The notes below the pieces were generated by a model. The model was not told the origin of the DNA. It ran no database searches and saw only the letters and a list, made by a program, of their open reading frames with translations. From Lacrimispora sinapis (GTDB lineage Bacteria; Bacillota; Clostridia; Lachnospirales; Lachnospiraceae), in contig NZ_CP141832.1 of the NCBI RefSeq assembly GCF_043633585.1, positions 2,790,001-2,854,000 on the forward strand: DNA of 64,000 nucleotides. Direction: 5' to 3'. Shown here one piece after another: positions 53,108-62,192 of the stretch (position 1 is its first letter; each line of letters begins with the position of its first letter). Made by a program: the position numbers and the translations under genes.

Positions 53108-54158
53108 ATACCGGAATCTGATTTTTATTCAATTCCAGATTTTCTGCAGCTCCATTGATCTGCGTATTTTTAATGTCATAAATTCCTTCTAACGCCAAAA
53201 TTCTGGCTTCAATTTGGGATATTCTTACGACGCAGCCATGATCCCCCAGCCCCTCCCAGGAGGCTCTTAGCTCTTTTAAGTAAGATTCTGCCGCCTCTTT
53301 GATTTGAGCCTTCAGGTCTTCTTCCTCATAGCTGCTCTCATATTCCAGGGTACACTTCATCTGAATTTTAATCTCTTCTGCCGTATCAACGGTTACTACG
53401 TGATCAATGGGAGCCAGACCATCTCCATTTCCTGACATTGCCGGATCCATTGCGTCCTGCACAGTTTGTATCAGCAGATCCGACGCTTTATTATAGTTGG
53501 AATCTAAAATGGTCAGCTTTACCGTAGAGGGACCATTCCATGCCCTTGTGATTTTCGTGGCACCTACTCCTGGAATTCCATTGGTCTTATCCAAATAATC
53601 CTTGCGGTTTCCGCTAAATGATTTCTCCATAAATGAATTGATATAGGTTTTACGAAAGGCCTCTGTGTCCTCTTCGTCTTCTCCGGGGATGAGAAGATCG
53701 GTCAGTTCTATGGAAGTAAGCCCTGAGATAGTTTCCACGGGAACTAAACGTCCAACCTGGCGATTTCCAACCGTTCCCGCTGTTTCACAGGTCAACTGAT
53801 AGATACCGTTCCCAATGATTTTTGTAACGGTATAATAATAAATTCCGAGACGAAACCGTTGACCTAATTCTACGGTTACTGATTCAGGGTCTGCAACTGC
53901 TTTAAAAACGGCGTTTGTTGCAGGACTTGGCTCCATACCTCTCTCTGCGGCCCTGCGGATCAAATTTTCTCTGGAAGCCGTTTCTGCAAAAGTCTCCTTT
54001 AATATGGTATCAAACTCTATGTACATGACCTGCATTTCCGCTGCTGCCGCTGATAGGGCGGTATAAATCAGAGACCCTTCCCTCTTATCAAGTCCGTTGG
54101 GAACCCGGTCCAGCATACGGCCTATTATTGTCTCATATGTCATATCCTCATACATCAA
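53076..54158 (-). CDS. Baseplate assembly protein J, XkdT-like
   Basis: 360 residues, homologous to P2 gpJ and T4 gp6, the ring-forming baseplate wedge protein. Landmarks are RVPNGLDKREGSLIYTALS (about 18-36), RRAAERGMEPSPATNA (about 73-88), IELTDLLIPGEDEEDTEAFR and the C-terminal SQIEARILALEGIYDI. It overlaps xkdS-like by four bases. It is a key marker of a contractile tail. Confidence 0.93.
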   Translation of the reverse strand: MMYEDMTYETIIGRMLDRVPNGLDKREGSLIYTALSAAAAEMQVMYIEFDTILKETFAETASRENLIRRAAERGMEPSPATNAVFKAVADPESVTVELGQRFRLGIYYYTVTKIIGNGIYQLTCETAGTVGNRQVGRLVPVETISGLTSIELTDLLIPGEDEEDTEAFRKTYINSFMEKSFSGNRKDYLDKTNGIPGVGATKITRAWNGPSTVKLTILDSNYNKASDLLIQTVQDAMDPAMSGNGDGLAPIDHVVTVDTAEEIKIQMKCTLEYESSYEEEDLKAQIKEAAESYLKELRASWEGLGDHGCVVRISQIEARILALEGIYDIKNTQINGAAENLELNKNQIPVYGGIEIDSRS

Positions 54159-54556
54159 ATACTCACCTCTTTCTCAGCCTCAACCTCTCCCCACATTGTA
54201 TGTACGGTAAAAGTTACGTGGAGCTTTCGTTCGGATAAACCAAAGGAAAACGAATCCACCTTAGATATACGGTCATCCTGCTGCAAAGCCTCTCTGATCC
54301 GTTTCTTTATTTTTGCTTTGACCAGTCCTGCCGGTTTCCCAAACAGATTTTTAAGCTCTGCCCCATAATTCCAGCTATAAATCAGCCATTCAAACCGTTC
54401 TGTATTAAGAATACAATAAACAGACTGCCTGACTGCTTCCAGACCATCTACCATATCAAAGATTCTTTTCTTTTCCGTATCTAACCGAAAGGTTTTTGAG
54501 GGCTTTTGAACTATTTTTAATTTTTTTTGTAAAATGTCACCTGCTGCCGGTAGCAT
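54155..54556 (-). CDS. Baseplate protein, XkdS-like (DUF2634, gp25-like)
   Basis: 133 residues of the DUF2634/XkdS family, corresponding to the gp25 baseplate-sheath initiator. Motifs: SKTFRLDTEKKRIFDMVDGLE (split over about 20-40), EWLIYSWNYGAEL, and a C-terminal beta strand VTFTVHTMWGEVE. GGAGG precedes the ATG. It lies between the XkdR- and XkdT-like genes, in the order seen in PBSX. Confidence 0.9.
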   Translation of the reverse strand: MLPAAGDILQKKLKIVQKPSKTFRLDTEKKRIFDMVDGLEAVRQSVYCILNTERFEWLIYSWNYGAELKNLFGKPAGLVKAKIKKRIREALQQDDRISKVDSFSFGLSERKLHVTFTVHTMWGEVEAEKEVSI

Positions 54557-54571
54557 GAAAATCCTCCTTTC

Positions 54572-54886
54572 TTACCATGTGCCTATGACCACGTATTGCT
54601 GTCCCCCCCGTTTTTGAAGAAGAAGAACTTTTTTCCCTGATTTTAATACGCCTTTTACAGTGACCGTCACCTCTCCTGTTCCTGGTATATTCATGATCCG
54701 TTCATGGTCTTTTAATTGTTCGGGGATGATGATCTGCGAATGAAATAAAATGGTTTTCTGGCTTATCTGAATCTCCATAGGAGTTTCACTTATTACCGTT
54801 CCAGGTATGACATCGCACGGATCTCCGGCTTCCATTGCCTGAATGACAATTTTTTTAATATTTTCCACCCACTCTACATCAGCCAT
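54572..54886 (-). CDS. Tail protein, XkdR-like (DUF2577)
   Basis: 104 residues of the DUF2577/XkdR family, thought to be part of the central baseplate near the hub or spike. Features: an N-terminal helix (WVENIKKIVIQAMEAGDP), IPGTVISETPMEIQIS, and a final strand VLLLQKRGGQQYVVIG. It overlaps the hub gene by eight bases. The role is inferred from position and family. Confidence 0.85.
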   Translation of the reverse strand: MADVEWVENIKKIVIQAMEAGDPCDVIPGTVISETPMEIQISQKTILFHSQIIIPEQLKDHERIMNIPGTGEVTVTVKGVLKSGKKVLLLQKRGGQQYVVIGTW

Positions 54887-55835
54887 TAATATTTGCCCCT
54901 TTCAATGTTAAATCCATGGTATGGATTCCAGTGTCAATTTTATGGGTTACGGATTCGACCACAAGGTATTTTTTAAGGATCATATCTTTGATATCCATTA
55001 CCACTGGGATCAGGCATCCTGCCCTCACTCTGATATCTCCAAACGCATCTTTTATAGTCAGGGTTCTGGAAGGAAGATTATACTTGGTTAAATATTTTTC
55101 CGCTTGTGCCTGGCCGTCAACCCCTTCCTCAATGGATTCATATTTTTGTAAAATTCCCCATTTATTGATATTTTCCGAATTTTTTGTCGTGTAGACCTCT
55201 CTCTTCTTCGTCGAATTGTTATCATGATAGAGTTTAATCTGATTGTATGTATCACTATCAATGCTGACCTTGTAGTCGTAATCTTGAGCAGTTCTGTCAT
55301 CAATGACAACGTCAAGCTTCATGTTTTCCATGTCATTCAAAGTCAGTTTTCCAGCATCATCATAGAAAACAAATAACTTTCCCTTGTAAATCATGGCTAG
55401 ATTTAAATTGTTCATGATGATATCCAACAGTGTTTTATCTTTTTCATTTCTGCTTAGTTTTTGTCCGGTATCCACCAATTCTCCGACCTTTAAGTTGTAA
55501 TCCCCCGCAATCATCTTAATCAAATCACCCGTCGTTAAATCCCTATAATTATAGCTGTCTTTATTTTTCAAATACCGGAGCTGGTCGTAAGCCGTGATTT
55601 TCACCTCACCGCTGCTGCTCCAGTTTCTTTCAAATATAAAACCGAAGAAAACCGTTGTCCCATTGACATCCAGTCGGAGGGCATTGCCCTCCTCAATGGT
55701 TAGGATGCTGTCTGGGATCAAAGTAAACGTACATTTTCCAGGCTGTCCGGTTCGCTGTATTTCCCAGGTTATGCTTCCCTGGACCACTGGCTCATAAACG
55801 GTCTTTCCATTTTGGATATATAAATGTGCTTCCAT
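54879..55835 (-). CDS. Tail hub protein, XkdQ-like (gp27/gpD type)
   Basis: 318 residues of the XkdQ family, the hub that joins tube and spike. Landmarks: ITWEIQRTGQPGKCTFTL (about 23-40), ITAYDQLRYLKNKDSYNY (about 80-97), LSRNEKDKTLLDIIMNNL and the C-terminal VTHKIDTGIHTMDLTLKG. It follows the LysM protein gene by 14 bases and precedes the XkdR-like gene. Confidence 0.9.
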   Translation of the reverse strand: MEAHLYIQNGKTVYEPVVQGSITWEIQRTGQPGKCTFTLIPDSILTIEEGNALRLDVNGTTVFFGFIFERNWSSSGEVKITAYDQLRYLKNKDSYNYRDLTTGDLIKMIAGDYNLKVGELVDTGQKLSRNEKDKTLLDIIMNNLNLAMIYKGKLFVFYDDAGKLTLNDMENMKLDVVIDDRTAQDYDYKVSIDSDTYNQIKLYHDNNSTKKREVYTTKNSENINKWGILQKYESIEEGVDGQAQAEKYLTKYNLPSRTLTIKDAFGDIRVRAGCLIPVVMDIKDMILKKYLVVESVTHKIDTGIHTMDLTLKGANING

Positions 55836-55849
55836 TGTTCCCTTCCTTT

Positions 55850-56515
55850 CTATGGCATCGTAAGAATCTGGCCCGGATATATAAGATTAGGGTTTTTCAC
55901 TTTATCCTGGTTTAAATTGTAGATTTCCCGCCAGCGGCCACCATTTCCAAGCACCTTTTTGGAAATCGACCAAAGGCAGTCTCCTTTTGCTACTGTGTAG
56001 GTTTTTGCCGGAGAGGGCTGTCCCTGCCGCTCTTCCTCCGGATTCTCCGCTTCTGCATGTTCCTTATCTAAAAGAATAAAATTCAGAATGTGGGTTCCAT
56101 AATGCCTGTATTCTTTTAACGTAAGGGATATAAGAACATCAACTCCTTCCGACACATCATCAGATACTTTGTATTCTTCCAAAGTAACATCCAAACTGGT
56201 GTCAAAGAAACTGTTTCCGCCCGCTCCCTCACGGATAACAATGAATTCAAAAGGTGTTTTCCCTTTTTTTAATTCCTTAAGCCTTTCTATAAATTCTTCT
56301 GCATCATCAAAGCTCCCATCCCACACCGCACAGGGGTAATCCATCTGGGGAATGGTCACATCAAGGCTGATTTCTGCAAGACCAGCAGGCTTTAGCAGGT
56401 TGATTTCCTCTCCGTTTATTAAGTTTACCGTCTTATTCTGGCTGCTGTACTTAACCGGGATTTTTTCAGGCGGCAAAGGAAGCAGCATATCATCAATGTA
56501 TACTTCATAAGCCAT
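55850..56515 (-). CDS. LysM-containing tail protein, XkdP-like
   Basis: 221 residues: an N-terminal tail domain (1-150, with EVYIDDMLLPLPPEKIPVKY) and a C-terminal LysM domain (about 172-221, TYTVAKGDCLWSISKKVLGN, NLIYPGQILTM). It resembles T4 gp53-like and XkdP proteins that hold the baseplate together. The ATG at 56515 shares a base with the tape-measure stop (ATAATG) and has AAGGGG upstream. Confidence 0.92.
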   Translation of the reverse strand: MAYEVYIDDMLLPLPPEKIPVKYSSQNKTVNLINGEEINLLKPAGLAEISLDVTIPQMDYPCAVWDGSFDDAEEFIERLKELKKGKTPFEFIVIREGAGGNSFFDTSLDVTLEEYKVSDDVSEGVDVLISLTLKEYRHYGTHILNFILLDKEHAEAENPEEERQGQPSPAKTYTVAKGDCLWSISKKVLGNGGRWREIYNLNQDKVKNPNLIYPGQILTMP

Positions 56516-59010
56516 TATGCATTCACCCCTTCCGCAAAGGAGCAAAGTACTTCCGCCGTTGTATCACTGAGCATGCGTAAAACGTTATCCGCATCTGCTA
56601 CATTTTTAATGGTATTGTTGTTATTTACATCCAATTTCAATTCTGCAAGCGTAAACCGGTTGATAATTTCCTGCTCCGCTGCATCCCTCATATATTTTAA
56701 ATCTTCATCCATCACATCCATGGTATTTGTCATCGCCGCTGTGTTCATGGCGGTAGCACCGGTGTTTTGGGATATGCTGTTGGGAATGCCTGATGCACCT
56801 AAGGAATTATTTTGGCTGTTTAAATTTAAATTTTTCTCTATTGATGACAGGTCCGGCTGATTTTCGTTGTTTGAATCACCGCCAAAATTAGAAGGGTCAA
56901 AAGGGTTATTCTTGCCTCCCAGTATCCCTTTCATATTATCAAAACCACCACCAAACAGATTCTTATCTGAGCCTTTCTCATAGCCGCTTTTACCAGCTTC
57001 CGTTAAGTTTTTACGTTCAACTGAAAATCCAAATTGACTGGCAAATTCGTCCATATCCAAAGGGTTAAACTTTTTTTCATACTTCCCGTTTCCATGATCC
57101 TTTGCAAATTTATCTCCAAATGAAGCCAGATCTTCTTTCCAAACCTTCACGGAAGCTTCCATATTTTTACCAAAAATAATATCTAATCCTTTTGCTATTT
57201 TTTGAATTACACCAAGAACAGAATCTGCCATGTCAACAAATAAATGTATGATAGATCCGACCGGGTCATTGAATAGATTTGCAAAGAAATTTGCAAAAGC
57301 AACGCCTTTGTTTACAATGAATTCAATCACCGCAAATACTAATTCGCACATTGCCATAATACTGTTTTGTATAAATGCTACTACTATGGAAAATGCACCG
57401 CATATTAATCCAGTTGCACTGTATGAAGTTCCCGCAAATTTATTAACAATTGCCACAGCTGCATAAAACACTGCAATCAGAGCAATTATGGTTATAATTA
57501 TAAGACCGATCGGGGATGTCCAGAATGCTTTATTCAATGCTTTTTGTGCAATTTCTAAAATTGAAGTTGCAGCTGCTCCTGCTAATTCACAAGCCTTTTT
57601 TGCATTTAAAGCCGCAATAATTCCATATATTACCGGTCCTATTATGGACCAATTGTCTGAAACAAATCCTTCTACAAGTCCAATCCCATAGCCCAGCATG
57701 CCAAAAATACCGTTGATATTTTCTACATTTCCTTGCAGGCCTGTTGTAAAGTCATTAAGCGTACTGGTTATGACCTGTACCACTCCGGTCATAGGACCTG
57801 CCAGGCCCATATTAATGGTATTTGCAAGGGTCGTGAGCGCACTAGTGGCATCACTAAACTTTAGCTGATTTAGCTCATTTAAATTTTGAGAAGAAATCTC
57901 TACGGATCCATTTAAATTGGATAGAGCAGATATGCCCTGTTGGCCCAGCTCTCCCCAGGAACTTCCAAATAATTTGGTTCCGGCAATATTCCTGCTCACT
58001 GAATCATCCATATTGTTAAGCGCATTTACCGTTTCCAAAAATGCTTGCTTTGCCGTCTCTCCGCCACTTCCAAAAGCTTCTGTCATTTTTCCCGCATCAA
58101 GCCCCAGAGCAGAAAATCCTTCTGAAGCATCCTGTCCTCCGCTGACAGCTTTTGCGGAAAATTCACTTACTGCATCTCCCAGCGTGCCGACTGAAACATT
58201 GCCATTTTGTGCTCCATTGATTAACATGTTAAACATTTCCTGACCACCAAGGCCCAAATTTTGAAACCCTTCACTGCTGTCGTTAATGGTCTGCAAAAGG
58301 TCTCCGTTTTTATTAAGCCCTGACTGTGTCGCCTGAATAATTAAATCAAATGCTTCTGCTCCTTCTAAGCCAAACTGCTGCTGAAGCATGCCGGCAGACT
58401 TAATACTGTCTGTCAGACCGTAACCAAAAGTATCCTGCAAAAGCAGTCCCGCACGGGTTACCTGCTCTAAGCCTTCCCCTGTTTTTCCTGTCATCTGATA
58501 AACAGATGATAAACTCTGAGCGGCTTCCTGAGGGCTTTTGCTCATATTATCTTGATACAGATTTTGAGCACTTTGCTTCGCCATATCAAGATTTTCACCC
58601 TTTAACCCGGTTTTAGCCTGAATCGAGTTGCCGGCTATTTTTACATTGTTTGCTTGAGCTATCATATCCATCGGGCTTTTCGCAAGTCCAATTTTATCCA
58701 TGCTGCTCATAACTTTTTGCCAAGCCTTTTTAACCTTGCCAATTTTTTGCTCTTGTTCCTCTGTAGACTTATTCAGCTTTTTCTGCTTTTTATCTGCATC
58801 AGATATGTTGTCTGCCACTTCTCTATACTCTCCGTCAATAATAGAAAGGCTTTTTTCTATTCCAGCAAACGATGAGAGGGACAAAGATCTTGAGGCTTTT
58901 CTCTGAAAGTTCTCCAACGACTTAGCGGCACTTTGAATTGAGTTGTTAATGACACTTAAAGCCTTGCTTGCTCCATCATAAATTTGAAGCGAATATTCCA
59001 CTGAAGCCAA
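56515..59010 (-). CDS. Tape measure protein, XkdO-like
   Basis: 831 residues that set tail length. The N-terminal third is helical (SKALSVINNSIQSAAKSLEN), the middle has the tape-measure conserved region with GLTDSIKSAGMLQQQFGLEG (about 195-214) and NIAGTKLFGSSWGELGQQG, and about 470-600 contains several hydrophobic helices that would line the tube. At roughly 0.15 nm per residue this predicts a tail near 125 nm. The start is a TTG at 59010 with GGAGG eight bases upstream. Base composition is more AT-rich around the membrane-like helices. Confidence 0.9.
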   Translation of the reverse strand: MASVEYSLQIYDGASKALSVINNSIQSAAKSLENFQRKASRSLSLSSFAGIEKSLSIIDGEYREVADNISDADKKQKKLNKSTEEQEQKIGKVKKAWQKVMSSMDKIGLAKSPMDMIAQANNVKIAGNSIQAKTGLKGENLDMAKQSAQNLYQDNMSKSPQEAAQSLSSVYQMTGKTGEGLEQVTRAGLLLQDTFGYGLTDSIKSAGMLQQQFGLEGAEAFDLIIQATQSGLNKNGDLLQTINDSSEGFQNLGLGGQEMFNMLINGAQNGNVSVGTLGDAVSEFSAKAVSGGQDASEGFSALGLDAGKMTEAFGSGGETAKQAFLETVNALNNMDDSVSRNIAGTKLFGSSWGELGQQGISALSNLNGSVEISSQNLNELNQLKFSDATSALTTLANTINMGLAGPMTGVVQVITSTLNDFTTGLQGNVENINGIFGMLGYGIGLVEGFVSDNWSIIGPVIYGIIAALNAKKACELAGAAATSILEIAQKALNKAFWTSPIGLIIITIIALIAVFYAAVAIVNKFAGTSYSATGLICGAFSIVVAFIQNSIMAMCELVFAVIEFIVNKGVAFANFFANLFNDPVGSIIHLFVDMADSVLGVIQKIAKGLDIIFGKNMEASVKVWKEDLASFGDKFAKDHGNGKYEKKFNPLDMDEFASQFGFSVERKNLTEAGKSGYEKGSDKNLFGGGFDNMKGILGGKNNPFDPSNFGGDSNNENQPDLSSIEKNLNLNSQNNSLGASGIPNSISQNTGATAMNTAAMTNTMDVMDEDLKYMRDAAEQEIINRFTLAELKLDVNNNNTIKNVADADNVLRMLSDTTAEVLCSFAEGVNA

Positions 59011-59067
59011 TCAAATTTCCTCCTTTCCTTCCATATTAGGAAGAATGCCCACAGACGCCCTTCCCCT

Positions 59068-59235
59068 TTACCGATGTCTCCCGGCCTTTGCCTTAGCGGC
59101 TTCCTTTTTATCATTTTCCAGCTTCAACTGCACTGCTGCCATAACAAATGCCCGTTCGTACCGGTCTAGGCTTAAAAACTCATGAGGCCATTTGTGGAGC
59201 TTATGGAGGCAATAGTAGGCAATGTTTGCCTCCAT
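59068..59235 (-). CDS. Tail assembly chaperone, T part (reached by -1 frameshift)
   Basis: A 55-codon frame (MEANIAYYCLHKLHKWPHEF onward) too short to notice as a gene. Its frame is exactly -1 relative to the XkdN-like gene in front of it and stays open back to the slippery site, adding LIEGGD. The fused product would have 203 residues: 142 from the first frame and 61 from this one. This copies the G/GT chaperone pair of lambda and most long-tailed phages, where the T part binds the tape measure. It may also be started alone from the ATG behind GAGGGGGG. The tape measure gene follows, the expected order. Confidence 0.85.
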   Translation of the reverse strand: MEANIAYYCLHKLHKWPHEFLSLDRYERAFVMAAVQLKLENDKKEAAKAKAGRHR

Positions 59236-59259
59236 ATCGCCCCCCTCAATTAGTTTTTT
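59203..59259 (-). promoter_or_regulatory. Programmed -1 ribosomal frameshift site with hairpin
   Basis: The heptamer A AAA AAC (59253-59259) is in the right phase for simultaneous slippage, and the zero-frame stop TAA follows it at once. A perfect 10-bp hairpin, ATGGAGGCAA / TTGCCTCCAT (59226-59235 and 59203-59212, 13-base loop), starts 17 bases after it. Slippage joins the XkdN-like frame to the downstream chaperone frame. Confidence 0.85.
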
Positions 59260-59678
59260 GCCTCTTCCACCTGCTCTTCCAGAGTGGTGTCAAAGCCATT
59301 CACCTGCTGAATGCGTTCCAGATATCCAGCGTATTCTCCAGCTGTCAGCATGGCTTTTAACAGAGCATCCGCCCCCATAACATGGTAGGAATCCTGCAGA
59401 CCTTTATCATTTAAATTGGGATAAACGGTACACTCGGCTGCCAGTTTTCCAAGATATAAGTTAAAATCTGTCTCTTGCGTGTACTGACCCTTCTTGCCTG
59501 TCACAGGAACCCTTTTGGTACATTCTTTTCTTAAATCCTCATCTTCTTTGGAGGTAATGGCTTTGATCTCCCATTCCACCGGTTTTTTATCCGCACCTAC
59601 AAACCGTCTGGATGCTACAAATTTCTCACGCTCTGCTTTAACCGTATTCTGGCTTAAAAAACAACTTAAATCTCCCAT
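59250..59678 (-). CDS. Tail assembly chaperone, G part, XkdN-like
   Basis: 142 residues of the XkdN family. Text includes RRFVGADKKPVEWEIKAITS (about 24-43) and TQETDFNLYLGKLAAECTVY (about 68-87), then an acidic tail ending EEQVEEAKN. Tail chaperones coat the tape measure before tube growth. A programmed -1 frameshift at the last two codons makes a longer fusion with the next frame. It stands between tube and tape-measure genes, as in PBSX. Confidence 0.9.
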   Translation of the reverse strand: MGDLSCFLSQNTVKAEREKFVASRRFVGADKKPVEWEIKAITSKEDEDLRKECTKRVPVTGKKGQYTQETDFNLYLGKLAAECTVYPNLNDKGLQDSYHVMGADALLKAMLTAGEYAGYLERIQQVNGFDTTLEEQVEEAKN

Positions 59679-59699
59679 AATCTTATTCTCCTTTATTCT

Positions 59700-60173
59700 T
59701 TACTGCATTCCTGCAACTTTTCCGAACCGTTCCGGCATTTCCCAGCTTTCAAATGTAAACTCAAATTCATCTTCCAGGTATTCACCGGTTGCATCAAATT
59801 TGGTTATGATTCCACCATTTAAGTTACAATCCTTTAAAATAATGGTCTGGCGGCCCACACTTGAAGTAGGATCTTCATTGGTAACCTGGATATCAAAATA
59901 GAGGTCTTTTCCAGACTGCTGGTATTTATACAAAATATCCCGGAAAATGCTGGTGTTGTAATGGAAGGTAGCAGAACCAGTTCCTTTCATACCAACCGTT
60001 TTATTGCCTTTCATGGTCCGTCCTAAGATCGGGATTTCGGACTTCACCTTTTCAATCTTTGCCTCCAGTTTCAATGCCTGCATAAAATTGTAACGTTCAT
60101 TTTCAATTGTGATATAACACTCTGCCTTTGTTGCGCTGATTGCATCCCACGCGTTCATCGTAATATTACTCAT
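59700..60173 (-). CDS. Tail tube protein, XkdM-like (DUF2001)
   Basis: 157 residues of the XkdM family; forms the inner tube. Text: MNAWDAISATKAECYITIEN (about 6-25), GRTMKGNKTVGMKGTGSATF (about 52-71) and QTIILKDCNLNGGIITKFDA. It follows the sheath gene by 17 bases. AAGGAGG precedes the ATG. Length and position agree with PBSX. Confidence 0.93.
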   Translation of the reverse strand: MSNITMNAWDAISATKAECYITIENERYNFMQALKLEAKIEKVKSEIPILGRTMKGNKTVGMKGTGSATFHYNTSIFRDILYKYQQSGKDLYFDIQVTNEDPTSSVGRQTIILKDCNLNGGIITKFDATGEYLEDEFEFTFESWEMPERFGKVAGMQ

Positions 60174-60190
60174 TATTCATTACCTCCTTC

Positions 60191-61489
60191 TTATGATACA
60201 ACAACTGTCATGTATAAAATGCTCATACAGTTTACTGGCTGCACTGGGAAATTGACCACAACCGATCTCTTTCCTTCCCCTTTATCTACGGTAATCGCTT
60301 CCGCATCCAGAGCCTCAATCGCCCTTAATACTGCTAACTGTTTTCCGTATGTAACAATATCATTCCAAAGACTTACCCTGCCTGCAGCATCATTGGAAAT
60401 CTTTCCAAGATAACGTGTATTAAACAGAGAAGCGATATCATTCCCAATTTGATCCAAAATCCGAATGGTCTGATTATTGGAAAAATCCTCTCCTTTTTCA
60501 CTGGTATAAGTAACCAAGGTATTGATGTCTGTAAGCACACAGACCTCATTTCCCACCTTGTGAAAAAGAAACTTTCCTGCTTTCATGCCATTTAAAAGCT
60601 GACTCTGTGTATAAGAGGTCTTAACCGTGTAAGCTCCGTCATAGATTCTGTTTTCGTTGGTCTTATTGATTTCGCAGGCAGCCTCTGCACCAGTTACCCA
60701 GTAAACAAGACCTGTAGGAGACTCTTCTGTTTCATTCTCAACGGAAATGATTCCCTCATGATCGGCTTTTGAATACTGATGCATGACCGTCTGGAATTTG
60801 ATGCCTGCCTCATCTCTCATCCGTTTTGTAAAAGCAACAAACAAAGCCTTTACATGATCATCTGCGGATGGGCAGCAAAGAGTCTGGAAAGAAGTACTCT
60901 CAATCTTGTTTAAAAACAAGGTATAATCCTCACCTGTTACACTATCTCCGTTGGTACCGCCTGTAAACGGAATACCGGCTGTCTCAGCAAGTGACGCCTC
61001 CTTTTTAAAGATCACATAATGGTTGTCCTTTAATTCCAAAGCTGCTGCTACGGTCTGAGTGTCCACCTCTCTGCCTGCAAACAGCGTTTTAACGTCAAAT
61101 TTACTCGCATCATCAACATTCTTTGTAATGACTGTCATCAGACTGTTTCCGCGTTCCCCGGAATATTTTGCCGAAGCATAATCATTGGAGCTTCTCACCC
61201 CTTCATTTAACCGGTAAAAAATTCCCTTTGTCATATTTTTAAATAATTCTCTCATTGGAAGCATTGGGGCTTCCTCTGCAGAATAACCAAAGATTTCTTT
61301 CGCATTTTTCTGGAATTCTTCTGAAGTTACCTCAAATAGCTCTTTTTCCGGTCCCCAGGAGAGAACCATGGGAATTGCTGCAACGCCCCTGTTTCCTACG
61401 GATGCATTTGCAGAAACGCGGTTTACAAAGTTAATATACGCACCTGGGAATACCTTGTTTTGTACTGTAAAATTTCCTCCACCTAACAT
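60191..61489 (-). CDS. Contractile tail sheath protein, XkdK-like
   Basis: 432 residues; the protein whose contraction drives the tube into the target cell. Typical sheath text: VFPGAYINFVNR (about 13-24), the inserted variable domain in the first half, and the C-terminal sheath fold with RILDQIGNDIASLFNTRYLGKI-type sequence (about 340-360) and VNFPVQPVNCMSILYMTV at the end. Its ATG overlaps the small upstream gene by seven bases. The presence of this gene makes the particle an R-type (contractile) tailocin. Confidence 0.94.
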   Translation of the reverse strand: MLGGGNFTVQNKVFPGAYINFVNRVSANASVGNRGVAAIPMVLSWGPEKELFEVTSEEFQKNAKEIFGYSAEEAPMLPMRELFKNMTKGIFYRLNEGVRSSNDYASAKYSGERGNSLMTVITKNVDDASKFDVKTLFAGREVDTQTVAAALELKDNHYVIFKKEASLAETAGIPFTGGTNGDSVTGEDYTLFLNKIESTSFQTLCCPSADDHVKALFVAFTKRMRDEAGIKFQTVMHQYSKADHEGIISVENETEESPTGLVYWVTGAEAACEINKTNENRIYDGAYTVKTSYTQSQLLNGMKAGKFLFHKVGNEVCVLTDINTLVTYTSEKGEDFSNNQTIRILDQIGNDIASLFNTRYLGKISNDAAGRVSLWNDIVTYGKQLAVLRAIEALDAEAITVDKGEGKRSVVVNFPVQPVNCMSILYMTVVVS

Positions 61490-61698
61490 ACTTTCACCTT
61501 TCCTTTCATAAATCTGTTCATAATTTCATCTGCTTCTGACAGCGTGTATTGCTTTCCATCTTCAAGCAACGCACATAATAAATCACTATGATTGCAATAC
61601 TTTTCTGAACAGACAAGCTGTTTCCTTGTAAAACGGTCACTTTCTGCCTGATTTTTTGCTTCTACATCATTTTTTGCTTTTACATCATTCTTTGCCAA
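61483..61698 (-). CDS. Small charged tail-operon protein
   Basis: 71 residues, with a short internal repeat at the start (KNDVKAKNDVEAKNQ) followed by a Cys-containing segment (LVCSEKYCNHSDLLCALLED). Genes of this size commonly sit before the sheath gene in PBSX-like loci. GAGAGG lies before the ATG and it overlaps the sheath start. No family is recognised, and function is unknown. Confidence 0.7.
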   Translation of the reverse strand: MAKNDVKAKNDVEAKNQAESDRFTRKQLVCSEKYCNHSDLLCALLEDGKQYTLSEADEIMNRFMKGKVKVC

Positions 61699-61711
61699 AA
61701 CTGTACCTCTC

Positions 61712-62125
61712 TTACATTAGTTTCATGTTTTCCATGGACTGCTCTGTTTCATGGGATTTTAAAATATAAATCTGGTAATCCACCTGGAAGTATAAAACTC
61801 CCCCTTCAATGGTTCCGTTTCTGCTGCTGCCTTTGAAAGTAGAACCGCTCTCTGCCAGGACATACTCAAATTCATCCATCAAAACAGCAAGTACCTGATT
61901 CATTTCTCTGGAAGCATTTCCCGGTTCTTTCGGATAATATTTAATTGAAACTCCAATGCTGCGAAAATATCGGTTCCCATTTACCGGCTGTTCTTCAGAC
62001 TTTGTTATTCCGACATGGAAGCAGGGCTTACCCTCTCCCTCTCTCAAGGGATCTATCATGATTTCCATTTCGGGAAAAAGATCCTGCAGTTTTTTTACAA
62101 TCCCATCCAGAATTTCGTTATACAT
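61712..62125 (-). CDS. Tail terminator / completion-like protein
   Basis: 137 residues, with LQDLFPEMEIMIDPLREGEG (about 12-31), GNRYFRSIGVSIKYYPKE and a final strand GVLYFQVDYQIYILK. The alternating strand pattern resembles small tail-terminator proteins (I believe the DUF6838 group), which cap the tail and, in a headless particle, would close its end. The ATG at 62125 follows GGAGGG. It is the first structural gene of the operon. The assignment is tentative. Confidence 0.65.
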   Translation of the reverse strand: MYNEILDGIVKKLQDLFPEMEIMIDPLREGEGKPCFHVGITKSEEQPVNGNRYFRSIGVSIKYYPKEPGNASREMNQVLAVLMDEFEYVLAESGSTFKGSSRNGTIEGGVLYFQVDYQIYILKSHETEQSMENMKLM

Positions 62126-62192
62126 GCATTCCCTCCTTCGTCCTCTTCTTATCTGCCATTCCAGCACCTCCTCTCTCCTCCCCCATCATTCA

